64,000 nt of DNA from the NCBI GenBank assembly GCA_013297925.1, contig JAAFJC010000003.1, positions 1 to 64,000 of the forward strand. Direction: 5' to 3'. This document shows positions 24,848-33,820 of this stretch, one piece after another. The translations under genes were made by a program, and so were the position numbers. Every line of letters starts with the position of its first letter. The stretch's first letter is position 1. This DNA is from Comamonadaceae bacterium (lineage in GTDB: Bacteria > Pseudomonadota > Gammaproteobacteria > Burkholderiales > Burkholderiaceae_C). The notes beneath the pieces are model-generated. The model was not told the origin of the DNA. It made no database searches and worked only from the letters and a program-made list of their open reading frames with translations.

Positions 24848-26552
24848 TAGAGATGTGCCGCCTCGCAGCAGTTGGGCGTTGGAGCAAGCCGGTGTGCATC
24901 CGCTGCTCGCGCGCTTATATGCAGCGCGTGGCGTGCAAAGTTTGGAGGAATTAGACGATGGCCTCGCCAAGCTCCTGCCGCCCTCGGGGATGAAAGGCTG
25001 CTTGGAAGCTGCGAAGCTGCTCGCTGATGCGATTGCCGCAGATAAGAAGCTCTGCATCGTTGCCGATTACGACTGCGATGGCGCAACCGCTTGCGCCACT
25101 GGCGTGCGCGGCCTGAGGCTGCTGGGCGCCAAGCATGTGAATTACCTCGTGCCGGATCGCGTGGTCGATGGCTATGGCCTCACCGCTTCCATTGCCGATC
25201 GCGTGAAGGCGCAAGGCGCAGACATGCTGATCACGGTGGACAACGGCATCGCCAGTGTGGAAGGCGTGGCGCGAGCTACCGCGCTTGGCCTGCAAACCTT
25301 GATCACCGACCATCACCTGCCGGGCGACACGCTGCCGCTGGCTGATGTGATCGTGAACCCGAACCAGCCGGGCTGCACGTTTGAAAGCAAATCGATTGCG
25401 GGTGTGGGCGTGATGTTTTACGTGCTCCTCGCTCTGCGTGCCGAGCTGCGCGAACGCGGCGTGTTCACACAAGCCACGCAGCCCAAGCTCGATGCCCTGC
25501 TGCCCATCGTCGCTTTAGGCACGGTGGCCGATGTGGTCAAACTCGATGCGAACAACCGCCGCCTCGTCGCTCAAGGCATCAAGCGCCTGAGAGCCGGCAT
25601 ATCTCCTGCGGGAATAGCTAGCCTTTTTGTAGCAGCCAGCCGCAAGATGCCGATTGCCAGCACCTTTGATTTTGGCTTCGCGCTCGGCCCGCGCATCAAT
25701 GCCGCTGGCAGATTGAGTGACATGACACTCGGCATCGAATGCCTGATCTCTGACGATGCGAGCCGCACTGACGAACTCGCCAAACAGCTCGACGCGATCA
25801 ACCGCGAGCGCCGCGATATCGAATCTGGCATGCGCGAGCAAGCCGAAGCCGCGCTGCAATACATGTTTGCAGACGATGAGCCGCCCGATAGCCATCCATC
25901 AGGCGTGGCCATCTTCGATCCTGAATTCCACGAAGGCGTGGTTGGCATCGTGGCCAGCCGGATTAAAGATAAGCTGCACCGCCCCGCCTTCGTCTTCGCC
26001 GCCAGCGCCGCGCCCGGCCAAGAGCATTTGCTCAAAGGCTCAGGCCGCTCGATTGCTGGCTTTCATCTGCGCGATGCCCTCGATTGGATCGCCAAAAAGC
26101 ACCCCGGCCTCCTCATCAAATTCGGCGGCCACGCCATGGCGGCTGGCTGCACGATTGAGGAAGAGCATTTCGAGACCTTTGAAGCCGCCTTCGCCGAAGT
26201 CGCCGCCCTGTGGATCGACCAAGCCACGCTTGCTCGTCGCCTAGAGACCGATGGCCCGCTGCCCGCAGAATACCGCCGTGCCGACATGGCCGACACGCTC
26301 AATCAAACCGTCTGGGGCCAAGGCTTCGCGCCACCCATCTTCAGCGAAGAAATGGAAGTCGTCTCCCAACGCCTTGTCGCAGAAAAACACCTCGGCTTGA
26401 AGCTCAAACACCAAGGCCAACTCGTCGATGCCATCTGGTTCGGCCACACCGAGCCTCTGCCCGCCAAAGCGCATTTAGCCTACAGGCTGGAAAGCGATGA
26501 ATGGCAAGGCGTGAAAAGGGTGAAGTTTTTTATTGAAGGCATGGCAGGCTAA
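24834..26552 (+). CDS. recJ: Single-stranded-DNA-specific exonuclease RecJ
   Basis: A 572-residue DHH-family nuclease: motif I DYDCDGATA near 80, TVDNGIAS near 133, DHHLPG near 160, then the DHHA1 domain with GSGRSIAGFHLRDAL and KFGGHAMAAGCTI, then an OB-like C-terminus. It degrades single-stranded DNA 5' to 3' in recombination and mismatch repair. Two copies of the 41-bp repeat touch it: the start codon and first residues (MKLIV) are in one, and residues 254-267 (AGISPAGIASLFVA) are in another. The gene is otherwise of normal length. Its stop overlaps the convergent hydrolase gene by 4 bp. Confidence 0.96.
   Translation: MKLIVRDVPPRSSWALEQAGVHPLLARLYAARGVQSLEELDDGLAKLLPPSGMKGCLEAAKLLADAIAADKKLCIVADYDCDGATACATGVRGLRLLGAKHVNYLVPDRVVDGYGLTASIADRVKAQGADMLITVDNGIASVEGVARATALGLQTLITDHHLPGDTLPLADVIVNPNQPGCTFESKSIAGVGVMFYVLLALRAELRERGVFTQATQPKLDALLPIVALGTVADVVKLDANNRRLVAQGIKRLRAGISPAGIASLFVAASRKMPIASTFDFGFALGPRINAAGRLSDMTLGIECLISDDASRTDELAKQLDAINRERRDIESGMREQAEAALQYMFADDEPPDSHPSGVAIFDPEFHEGVVGIVASRIKDKLHRPAFVFAASAAPGQEHLLKGSGRSIAGFHLRDALDWIAKKHPGLLIKFGGHAMAAGCTIEEEHFETFEAAFAEVAALWIDQATLARRLETDGPLPAEYRRADMADTLNQTVWGQGFAPPIFSEEMEVVSQRLVAEKHLGLKLKHQGQLVDAIWFGHTEPLPAKAHLAYRLESDEWQGVKRVKFFIEGMAG
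25593..25633 (-). repeat. 41-bp dispersed element, copy 12 (inside recJ)
   Basis: GCCGGCATATCTCCTGCGGG then ATAGCTAGCCTTTTTGTAGC, more diverged than others but the same length and frame. Encodes AGISPAGIASLFVA. Confidence 0.75.
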
Positions 26553-27697
26553 ACCAAGCTGCGCAAGGGATGCGCTTCAACCGGCCATGGGCTCGCGAAA
26601 AACGGCGCAATCATCTCGAGCGTGATGTCTTCCAGTTTTTCAGGGTTCCACTTTGGAGAATGGTCTTTGTCCACTGCCAAGGCGCGGATGCCCTCGACCG
26701 TTTCACTGCTTGCGCCGCTGCGCTGCAAATGCTTGGTGTGAAAGCAGTGGCGCACCAGATCGCGCTCTAGGCGCAGATCATCGGCCAAGCTCATGCTGCG
26801 AGCGCGGCGAATCAGTTGCAAGGTGACTTCGAGCATCAAGGGCGAGCGTTTGCGCAAAGTGGCTGCTGTTTCTTTCGCCCAATCGTCGCTACGGGCTTCC
26901 AGCGCTTGCGTGATCGCCAAAGCTGTAGGGTGATTGAAAGAATCGCCGATTTTAGATAGAAAAGTGCTACTCGCCGGCATAGAATCTGCGCGAGGCGCTA
27001 CTGAATTGATAGTGATTGTTTTTAGCAAGGCGTTGCGATCAGCGTTGGCTTGCTTACCCAAACTCTCCCACAAAGCTGCCAACTGATCACTGCTGACTTG
27101 CACATCGGCCAAGCCCAGCGACACTGCCTCAGGCGCGTGCAACATATGCCCCGTGAGCGCAAGATACTCGCCCACGCCGGGCTGAGAGTTCGCGCAGCGG
27201 CTCAGAAAATAGCCACCGCCCACATCGGGAAACAGGCCAATATTCGTCTCAGGCATGGCCATCTTCGTGCGCTCTGTGACGATGCGCACGCTGTTCTTTG
27301 CCAGATGCCCAGAGATTCCCATGCCGCCGCCCATGCAGATGCCATCCATTAAGGCGATGTAGGGTTTGGGATAGGTGTGGATCAAATGATTGAGGCTGTA
27401 TTCTTCGGTGAAGAAGTCTTCCAGCGCAGGATCGCCCGCGAGCGCGGCTTGGTGGAAGAAGCGGATATCGCCGCCTGCGCAGAAGCTGCCGAAAGGCTGG
27501 AACGAGCCATCAGCGGCTTTGCCCATGCCACGAATGGCCACGAGCTGAATGTCGGCTTGATCACGCCATTTGAGTAGTGCCGCCGTGATGTCGCGCACCA
27601 TGCTAAGGCTCAGCGCATTCAGCGCCTTCGGGCGGTTCAGCGTGATCAAACCTGCGTTGCCGCGCTCTTCAGCTACGACGAAATTGTCTTCAATCAT
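26549..27697 (-). CDS. Enoyl-CoA hydratase/isomerase family, 3-hydroxyisobutyryl-CoA hydrolase type
   Basis: A 382-residue crotonase-fold protein. It has LNRPKALNALSLSMV near 20, SFCAGGDIR near 72 and MDGICMGGGMGISGH near 115 for the oxyanion hole. PETNIGLFPDVGGGYFLSR near 150 is the pattern of HIBYL-CoA hydrolases in valine catabolism rather than plain enoyl hydratases. Residues 229-242 (TINSVAPRADSMPA) are encoded by a 41-bp repeat copy. It is the last gene of a four-gene operon in which each ORF overlaps the next by 4 bp. No other valine-degradation gene is nearby, so the substrate is inferred from motifs only. Confidence 0.85.
   Translation of the reverse strand: MIEDNFVVAEERGNAGLITLNRPKALNALSLSMVRDITAALLKWRDQADIQLVAIRGMGKAADGSFQPFGSFCAGGDIRFFHQAALAGDPALEDFFTEEYSLNHLIHTYPKPYIALMDGICMGGGMGISGHLAKNSVRIVTERTKMAMPETNIGLFPDVGGGYFLSRCANSQPGVGEYLALTGHMLHAPEAVSLGLADVQVSSDQLAALWESLGKQANADRNALLKTITINSVAPRADSMPASSTFLSKIGDSFNHPTALAITQALEARSDDWAKETAATLRKRSPLMLEVTLQLIRRARSMSLADDLRLERDLVRHCFHTKHLQRSGASSETVEGIRALAVDKDHSPKWNPEKLEDITLEMIAPFFASPWPVEAHPLRSLV
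26973..27013 (-). repeat. 41-bp dispersed element, copy 13 (inside hydrolase gene)
   Basis: GCCGGCATAGAATCTGCGCG then AGGCGCTACTGAATTGATAGT, one of the best conserved copies. Encodes TINSVAPRADSMPA, the same frame as the copy in the DUF482 gene. Confidence 0.9.
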
Positions 27698-28584
27698 GAT
27701 GATTTCCAGCCTAAAAGCTCATTAGCTACCAGCGCGCCAATCACCAGCGCACCGCCGATCAACACAGCTTGCGTAGGCACTTCGCCCGCAAACACCCAAG
27801 CCCAGAGAATACCGAAAATCACTTCGAGCAAGGCCAGCAATGACACCTCTGGCGCTTTGAGTACCTTAGCGCAAATCACGGCTAAGACGCAGGGAATCGC
27901 CAATTGCACCAAACCGAGCAGCGCAAGCCAGCCGACATCGGCGCCGCTGGCTGCAAAGGGAAAAGCCAAAGGCAAAGTGATCACGCTAGAAATCACGCCA
28001 CCGATCAACACGCAAGGCACAAAATCTAGCTCTTCGCCGTGCGCATGCGCGCGCTGCACCACCGTCCAATGCACCGCTGCAGCGATTGGCACGCAAAACG
28101 CCACCGCCATGCCCAGCATCGCGCCGCTTTGATTCAAATCAAGCTGCTGGCCAAACATATACGCAATGCCTGCGCAAGCCACGGCAATCGCGCCCCAGGT
28201 GCGCGCGGGCAGCTTGTGGCCAATGAAGATGCGCGCCATCAAAGCGGTGAGCAGCGGGCCAATGGCCATCGTCACGAGCACATTGCCCACTGAGGTGAGC
28301 GTGAGCGCCACCATGAACGCGGTAAACATCACGCTCCAGCACACGCCGCTGATCCAAAACGACACGCTCTTCCAATGAAAGGTCTTGAACACGCCCTTGC
28401 CCTGCCAGATCGGCAAGATGATGAGTAGTGAAATCACCGTGAAGAAGCTGCGCCAGAAGGTGATCTCAAAGCTGCGCGCAGAATCTAATTGCCGCGTGAC
28501 GGCACCAGCAATCGACCACATCAAGGTGATGGCGATCATGAGAAAGACGGCACCTGAATGCGTCAACTTATGGGTGAGTTTCAT
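27694..28584 (-). CDS. EamA/DMT family transporter
   Basis: A 296-residue permease with ten predicted membrane segments in two EamA repeats (first GAVFLMIAITLMWSIAGAVT; later TSVGNVLVTMAIGPLLTALM). It ends GWKSS after a final hydrophobic segment. It is third in the operon, overlapping both neighbours by 4 bp (ATGA), so its synthesis is coupled to the J-domain protein. The substrate is unknown. It is unrelated in sequence detail to the DMT gene at 20911. Confidence 0.85.
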   Translation of the reverse strand: MKLTHKLTHSGAVFLMIAITLMWSIAGAVTRQLDSARSFEITFWRSFFTVISLLIILPIWQGKGVFKTFHWKSVSFWISGVCWSVMFTAFMVALTLTSVGNVLVTMAIGPLLTALMARIFIGHKLPARTWGAIAVACAGIAYMFGQQLDLNQSGAMLGMAVAFCVPIAAAVHWTVVQRAHAHGEELDFVPCVLIGGVISSVITLPLAFPFAASGADVGWLALLGLVQLAIPCVLAVICAKVLKAPEVSLLALLEVIFGILWAWVFAGEVPTQAVLIGGALVIGALVANELLGWKSS

Positions 28585-29849
28585 CGTTTCTTCTTTTGAT
28601 TGCTTCTAGGCTGGGCGCTCATCATCTGCCCCATCATGGCATCGAGCAAATCATCATCGCGCAGCGCATCACGCCGCTCTAGATCTTTGCTGTTGTCTTT
28701 CGCCCAGCGCTTAAGTTCGGCATCGTTTTTCACCAATTCCAAATCGCTGCGCATCATGTGCAGCACTTCATCGTAATCTTGCACCGCCGCTTGTAGCGAT
28801 TGCTCAATGGCTGCCGCCGAGATCACTTGCCGAGGTGGTACGCGAAACTCATGCACCATTTGCATTTGAAGCTGCGCACTCTCCATCTCCAAATCTCTGG
28901 CCTGCGCACGCAGCAACGCCACCCAGCTTTTGAGCTTGTCTTCGGCCACTGTGCTCATGGCATTGGCATCAATCTGGCTCGCTTTGAGCTGCAATTTGAG
29001 CAAAGCTAGTAAATCCTGCCGCTCATAAGCGGTATTGGCTTCGCTCATCAAATCGTGATTGAGGGCACGTTGCGTATCGTTCTCAGCACGGTCTGGATGG
29101 AGCTGGCGCGCGAGCTGGCGATAAATGTTTTTCAAAGCGTTCTGCGCATCTTGCGCGGCCTGCTCCTTTTGCGCGAGCTTGGTCTGCGCTTTCGGATCCG
29201 CTTTTGCCTTCGCTGCACGCTTTTCATCGCGCCGCGCTTTGCGTTGCGCCTCAATCTCATCCTGCTCGCGCATTTTTTCTTGAATCGCCCGCAAAGCCGC
29301 CTGCGCCGCCTCTGCCGCGCTGGCCTTGCTGCCATCCTTCTTCACGATCTCTGGCATCTCCATGCCCATTTGATCAAGCATGTCCATCACGCCGTCAAGC
29401 CCGGCCTCGTCCATCTCCTCAATCGTCTCATTGCTGTAAAGATCGTGAATCACGCGCATCTTCGCGTCGCCCTGCATCGCAAAATCCATACTGAGCGAGA
29501 CGATCAAGCGCCCAATCGCTTTGCGATTACTCGCGGTGAGCGATTTAGTTTTCCCGGTATCAGGCCGCTGCAAGCGCTCATGCAAAAACAGCACCATCTG
29601 CCGAGATAGATCATCCTGCTGCGCCTTGAGTGGCGGTAAGATTTGTCCAAACTTAGCGCGATACATGCCATGAAGGCGCTCCAACTCCTGCACTTGCGCA
29701 GCAGTCTTCTCAATCACGCCAAGCAGCCGCGCAAACTCCCTTTGCAGCGGACTACCGGCCTGAGCCTTCGCTTGCGCGACCAAATCGCCTTTGAATTCGG
29801 CTGGAATGGGCGCGTCTTCAGCGCCAAACAAGCTGTTTTGAGAAATCAT
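28581..29849 (-). CDS. J-domain (DnaJ-like) protein
   Basis: The 422-residue protein is mostly helical and highly charged. A long central coiled coil (about 180-240, rich in A, K, E, Q) leads into a J-domain-like stretch near 238-285 (LKNIYRQLARQLHPDRAEND) with the HPD motif needed to stimulate Hsp70 ATPase. There is no zinc-finger or C-terminal DnaJ substrate domain. The N-terminal part (residues 1-180) resembles nothing I recognise. It follows the nucleotidyltransferase-fold gene with a 4-bp overlap, so the two are made together. Such J-proteins recruit DnaK to a specific client; the neighbour is an obvious candidate. Confidence 0.78.
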   Translation of the reverse strand: MISQNSLFGAEDAPIPAEFKGDLVAQAKAQAGSPLQREFARLLGVIEKTAAQVQELERLHGMYRAKFGQILPPLKAQQDDLSRQMVLFLHERLQRPDTGKTKSLTASNRKAIGRLIVSLSMDFAMQGDAKMRVIHDLYSNETIEEMDEAGLDGVMDMLDQMGMEMPEIVKKDGSKASAAEAAQAALRAIQEKMREQDEIEAQRKARRDEKRAAKAKADPKAQTKLAQKEQAAQDAQNALKNIYRQLARQLHPDRAENDTQRALNHDLMSEANTAYERQDLLALLKLQLKASQIDANAMSTVAEDKLKSWVALLRAQARDLEMESAQLQMQMVHEFRVPPRQVISAAAIEQSLQAAVQDYDEVLHMMRSDLELVKNDAELKRWAKDNSKDLERRDALRDDDLLDAMMGQMMSAQPRSNQKKKR

Positions 29850-30856
29850 GATGCACCCTTTGATTCCATGGCGAGTAAACCTGCATCCAACGCCTTACGC
29901 CAAGCCGGGCCGCGTGAACGCGCATCTTGCAAAGCTAAATCAATCTCGGCTGGGGCATTATTCAAATACCAGTCAAACAACGCTGCAGCTTGCAGCACGT
30001 CTTTGTTGGCCTTGGTGCGCTGCGCAATCGGGCGCAGGCCGCTCACGATGAGCTTGTGTACAGCCATGCGCGCGGGATTGGGTACGTTCACCATGCAAGC
30101 CTGAGTACGCGTGAAAATCGCGGCGCTTTGAATGTCTTCCAGAGAAAACTCCATGAAGCGCAGCGCCTGAAATTCAGCGTTAAAAGCTTTCACATGCACC
30201 AGCTCTTTTTCCGTGCGATCCATCGGCGTGAGGAAATCCAGCACAAAACCGGGCTCTTTCGGGTGAATCCAGCGGCCACCGCGAATACCTTCTAGGCTCG
30301 AGGCAGGCACAAAGCCCATGCCCAAGGATTCGATCACATCGCCCAAATCCAGTGTGGCATCGCTGTGCAAAGCCACCTGCATGCTCTTGCCCGCATGCGC
30401 AAAATCCAAGTCTTGGGTGCGCGAGGTATCTCCCCAGCGTACACCCAGCATATTGCCCGCGCTCAAAAAAGCATGCGTGCCCACTAGCATGCCACCCGCG
30501 CGGAAAAAGCCGGCATCGCTCAAACGACGAATGATGCTCAAGTGCGGCGCACTCACCGCCATGCAGCCCAAGGTATCTGCAGATTGGGCCAGCGCCTTGA
30601 TCTGCGCATCATCAGTTTTCACCGTTTGCCGCTTAGCTATCAAGGCGCTTAGTTGCTCAGACTCTGGCCCCAGATAAGTCTGGCAGAGCTTGCCATTCAA
30701 ATCGCGATATTGGTAATACCAATAGCTCTTGCCAGCAACAGTCTTGCTATTAAACGAGCCCTGAGCATCCCCTACCCCGCGCGTCATCTCATGCGTCTGC
30801 AAAGCTTCCAAGAGCTGGGCATACGCAGTTTGGGCGGCAAGCGGCAGAGGAGTCAT
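29846..30856 (-). CDS. GSU2403-family nucleotidyltransferase-fold protein
   Basis: A 336-residue protein. GGMLVGTHAFLSAGNMLGVR near 120-140 and TQDLDFAH near 148 are the GG/S and hDhD-type signatures of the nucleotidyltransferase fold in the GSU2403 group; YWYYQYRDLNGKLCQTYLGP near 45-65 is a conserved N-terminal beta region. The fold is shared with AbiEii/MNT-type toxins, but no toxin activity is known for this group. It is the first gene of the four-gene operon. The start codon lies only 9 bp after a TATAAT box, so the mRNA is probably leaderless or nearly so. Confidence 0.75.
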   Translation of the reverse strand: MTPLPLAAQTAYAQLLEALQTHEMTRGVGDAQGSFNSKTVAGKSYWYYQYRDLNGKLCQTYLGPESEQLSALIAKRQTVKTDDAQIKALAQSADTLGCMAVSAPHLSIIRRLSDAGFFRAGGMLVGTHAFLSAGNMLGVRWGDTSRTQDLDFAHAGKSMQVALHSDATLDLGDVIESLGMGFVPASSLEGIRGGRWIHPKEPGFVLDFLTPMDRTEKELVHVKAFNAEFQALRFMEFSLEDIQSAAIFTRTQACMVNVPNPARMAVHKLIVSGLRPIAQRTKANKDVLQAAALFDWYLNNAPAEIDLALQDARSRGPAWRKALDAGLLAMESKGAS

Positions 30857-30857
30857 C

Positions 30858-30894
30858 GAAAAATTATACTACGAAAATATTTTTTGTAGTATAA
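30858..30894 (-). promoter_or_regulatory. Promoter with embedded palindrome, NTase/J-protein operon
   Basis: On the reverse strand TTATACTAC (30894-30886) and GTAGTATAA (30872-30864) are perfect 9-bp inverted arms, 13 bp apart. The downstream arm runs into TATAAT, 7-8 bp from the ATG. This places the -10 box inside a probable operator and implies a leader of a few bases at most. The region 30895-31010 has only short near-repeats (ATCATTTYGTCATCAG at about 30969 and 30998). Confidence 0.6.
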
Positions 30895-31010
30895 ATTAAC
30901 CTACTGGCTCACTACTACGAAATGACCTCGCTGCGCTTCGATGATGGCGCTGCGAGCCGATGACATTGATCATTTTGTCATCAGGCGCGATAGCGCCAAT
31001 CATTTCGTCA

Positions 31011-32834
31011 TCAGTCACGGCTAGCACGCTTGCGCTCATGCTCTTTCAGAAAACGCTTGCGCAGACGCACGCTCTTTGGCGTGATCTCGACCAACTCGTC
31101 GTCTTCGATGAATTCCACGCCGTATTCGAGCGTGAGCTGAATCGGGGGCGTGATCTTGATTGCGTCTTCCTTGCCGCTCACGCGGAAGTTGGTGAGCTGT
31201 TTGGTGCGGGTGGCGTTGACCACCAAATCGTTGTCGCGGTTGTGGATGCCAACGATCATGCCTTCATACACAGGATCGTTGGCGCGCACGAACATGCGGC
31301 CACGGTCGTCGAGTTTGCCCAGGGCGTAGGTGAAGATTTCACCATCGTCCATCGAAATCAGCACACCGTTTTTACGGCTGGCGATATCGCCTTTGTGTGG
31401 CTCATAGCTGTCGAAAATATTGGCAATCAAACCGGAGCCACGCGTCAGGTTTAAGAACTCTGTCGTGAAACCAATCAGGCCACGCGCAGGAATGCGGTAT
31501 TCAAGGCGCACACGGCCACGGCCATCGGGCTCCATGTTCACCAGCTCGCCTTTGCGCTCGCCCAGGGCTTGCATCACGCCACCTTGGTGTTGGTCTTCCA
31601 CATCGGCTGTAACGAGCTCAATGGGTTCACACTTATCGCCATTGATCTCTTGGAACACCACGCGTGGCTTGGACACAGCCATTTCATAGCCTTCGCGGCG
31701 CATGTTTTCCAGCAGAATCGTCAAGTGCAACTCACCGCGACCAGACACTTCAAAGATACCGTCTTCATCGGTCTCTTTCACGCGCAAAGCGACGTTAGAT
31801 TGCAGCTCTTTTTGCAGGCGATCCCAGATCTGGCGGCTCGTCACGTATTTGCCTTCACGGCCAGCGAGTGGCGAGGTATTCACGCAGAAATTCATCGTGA
31901 GTGTGGGCTCGTCAACCTTGAGCATCGGCAGCGGATTCGGATTCAACGGATCAGTGACTGTCACGCCAATGCCGATGTTTTCAATGCCGTTGATCAACAC
32001 GATATCGCCGGGGCCGGCGCTGGTGGCGACCACGCGATCCAAACCTTGGAATTTCAGCACTTGATTGACGCGGCCCTTGTAGGTTTTGCCGTCAGCGCCT
32101 TCCGCAATGAGCACATCCATCATTGGCTTGATCGTGCCTGCGGTGATGCGGCCTACGCCGATACGGCCCACGAACGTCGAGTAATCGAGGGAGGAGATTT
32201 GCAATTGCAGCGGCGCTGCAGGGTCGCCCTTCTGGGTTTGCACATGGCGCAGCACGGTATCAAACAGCGCCGTCATATCCTTGCCCCACTGCGCGCCAGG
32301 CTCACCCTCTTCCAAGGCGCTCCAGCCGTTCAAGCCAGAGGCGTACACCACGGGGAAATCCAGCTGCTCATCGGTGGCGCCGAGCTTGTCAAACAAATCA
32401 AAAGCTTGGTTCACCACTTTCTGGCAATCTGCGCCGGGCTTGTCCACCTTGTTGACCACAACGATGGGGCGCAGGCCGAGAGCCAATGCCTTCTTCGTCA
32501 CAAAGCGGGTCTGCGGCATCGGGCCTTCTTGTGCGTCGATGAGTAGCACTACGCCGTCAACCATGGAGAGCGCGCGCTCCACCTCGCCGCCAAAGTCCGC
32601 GTGGCCGGGGGTATCAACGATGTTAATGTGGGTGTCGTTCCACTTCACCGCGCAATTCTTCGCGAGAATCGTGATGCCACGCTCTTTTTCAATGTCGTTG
32701 TTGTCCATCACGCAGGTCTCAAGCTGCTCGTGTGCGGCAAAGGTGCCGCTTTGGCGCAGGAGCTGATCGACCAGCGTGGTTTTGCCATGGTCAACGTGGG
32801 CGATGATGGCGATGTTGCGGATTTGTTGGGTCAT
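31011..32834 (-). CDS. typA: Ribosome-associated translational GTPase TypA/BipA
   Basis: A 607-residue GTPase starting MTQQIRNIAIIAHVDHGKTT. It has G1 AHVDHGKTT, G3 DTPGHADFGGEVER, G4 NKVDKPGA, then EF-G-like domains II, III and V and the BipA-specific C-terminal domain ending near RLRKRFLKEHERKR. It acts in 50S assembly and growth at low temperature or under stress. It is the last gene of the rimP-to-typA block, 14 bp after truB. Confidence 0.97.
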   Translation of the reverse strand: MTQQIRNIAIIAHVDHGKTTLVDQLLRQSGTFAAHEQLETCVMDNNDIEKERGITILAKNCAVKWNDTHINIVDTPGHADFGGEVERALSMVDGVVLLIDAQEGPMPQTRFVTKKALALGLRPIVVVNKVDKPGADCQKVVNQAFDLFDKLGATDEQLDFPVVYASGLNGWSALEEGEPGAQWGKDMTALFDTVLRHVQTQKGDPAAPLQLQISSLDYSTFVGRIGVGRITAGTIKPMMDVLIAEGADGKTYKGRVNQVLKFQGLDRVVATSAGPGDIVLINGIENIGIGVTVTDPLNPNPLPMLKVDEPTLTMNFCVNTSPLAGREGKYVTSRQIWDRLQKELQSNVALRVKETDEDGIFEVSGRGELHLTILLENMRREGYEMAVSKPRVVFQEINGDKCEPIELVTADVEDQHQGGVMQALGERKGELVNMEPDGRGRVRLEYRIPARGLIGFTTEFLNLTRGSGLIANIFDSYEPHKGDIASRKNGVLISMDDGEIFTYALGKLDDRGRMFVRANDPVYEGMIVGIHNRDNDLVVNATRTKQLTNFRVSGKEDAIKITPPIQLTLEYGVEFIEDDELVEITPKSVRLRKRFLKEHERKRASRD

Positions 32835-32847
32835 GATGACTTCCTTT

Positions 32848-33816
32848 TCAATTCAAAACTGTTGTCACTGATTGCTGAGCCAGCGTTTGCGAAACTTCAA
32901 TGGGGGAAAGCAAACGAGTTGGGATCAACTCGCCAGCTTTGATGTGCGCACTGCCAAGCAGAGCGCGAGGTGTGTCGCCGTAGACGGCAACATGATCGTT
33001 ATCGGGCAGCTCCGTGCGGCGGCGCAGGCCACTTAAAAATCTTCCGGCATTTTCGCTATCGAGCGTGACGGCGGTGTGACCAGCCAGCAAGCTATCGACA
33101 GGCTGCAAGGCGGCTAGGCGCTCATCATCGGTCAAGGCTTCAACCTGCGCGAGCGTGAGCGATTTGCTGATCAGCAGGCCACCGGTTTCCGTGCGGCGCA
33201 GGCTGGAGAGATGTGCGCCGCATCCGAGCGCTTCGCCGATGTCTTCGCCGAGCGTGCGGATATAGGTGCCTTTGCTGACAGTTGCTATTATTCTGATAGC
33301 TGCCTGCGCAGGCTCGTAGCCGGCGAACTGTATATTGAGCTTATAAATCGTCACTTCGCGAGGCGCTCGCTCGATCTCGATACCTTCTCGGGCGTATTCG
33401 TACAAAGCCTTGCCGTCTTTCTTCAAAGCGCTGTGCATCGGTGGGATTTGTGAGATCTTGCCGGTGAACTGCGCTTGCACGCGGTCTAAATCTGCTTGCG
33501 TCACATTCACTTCGCGCTTGGAAATCACTTCGCCTTCTGCATCGCCGGTGGAAGTCTTGATGCCCAGCACAGCCGTGGCTTCATAGGTTTTCACAGCATC
33601 GAGCTGCAAAGCAGAAAACTTGGTGGCCGCGCCAAAGCACAGCGGCAACACGCCGGTGGCCAATGGATCCAGCGTGCCGGTATGCCCGGCCTTTTCAGCG
33701 CGCAGCAACCATTTGGCTTTTTGCAAAGCGTCGTTAGACGACAAACCCAGCGGCTTGTCCAATAGAAGCACCCCGTGTACAGGGCGCCTCACGACCCGTA
33801 CTCGTGGAGCATTCAT
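32848..33816 (-). CDS. truB: tRNA pseudouridine(55) synthase TruB
   Basis: A 322-residue enzyme starting near RPVHGVLLLDKPLGLSSND; the catalytic aspartate is D50 in GHTGTLDPLATG. SKGTYIRTLGEDIGEALGC near 181-199 and a C-terminal PUA-like domain follow. It makes pseudouridine 55 in the tRNA T-loop. Residues 165-178 (AGYEPAQAAIRIIA), a beta hairpin just before SKGTYIR, are encoded by a copy of the 41-bp repeat. This region varies in length among TruB proteins, so activity is probably kept. It is between rbfA (5 bp gap) and typA. Confidence 0.96.
   Translation of the reverse strand: MNAPRVRVVRRPVHGVLLLDKPLGLSSNDALQKAKWLLRAEKAGHTGTLDPLATGVLPLCFGAATKFSALQLDAVKTYEATAVLGIKTSTGDAEGEVISKREVNVTQADLDRVQAQFTGKISQIPPMHSALKKDGKALYEYAREGIEIERAPREVTIYKLNIQFAGYEPAQAAIRIIATVSKGTYIRTLGEDIGEALGCGAHLSSLRRTETGGLLISKSLTLAQVEALTDDERLAALQPVDSLLAGHTAVTLDSENAGRFLSGLRRRTELPDNDHVAVYGDTPRALLGSAHIKAGELIPTRLLSPIEVSQTLAQQSVTTVLN
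33284..33324 (+). repeat. 41-bp dispersed element, copy 14 (inside truB)
   Basis: GCTATTATTCTGATAGC, then TGCCTGCGCAG and TAGCCGGC. Encodes residues 165-178 of TruB. Confidence 0.86.
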
Positions 33817-33820
33817 GCGC

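Noticed and set aside
28465-28500. A possible further copy of the 41-bp element in the DMT permease gene
   Set aside because: GCGCGCAGAATCTAATTGCCG looks similar, but the palindromic half is absent and the encoded DSARSFEITFWR resembles normal EamA sequence, so similarity is probably chance.
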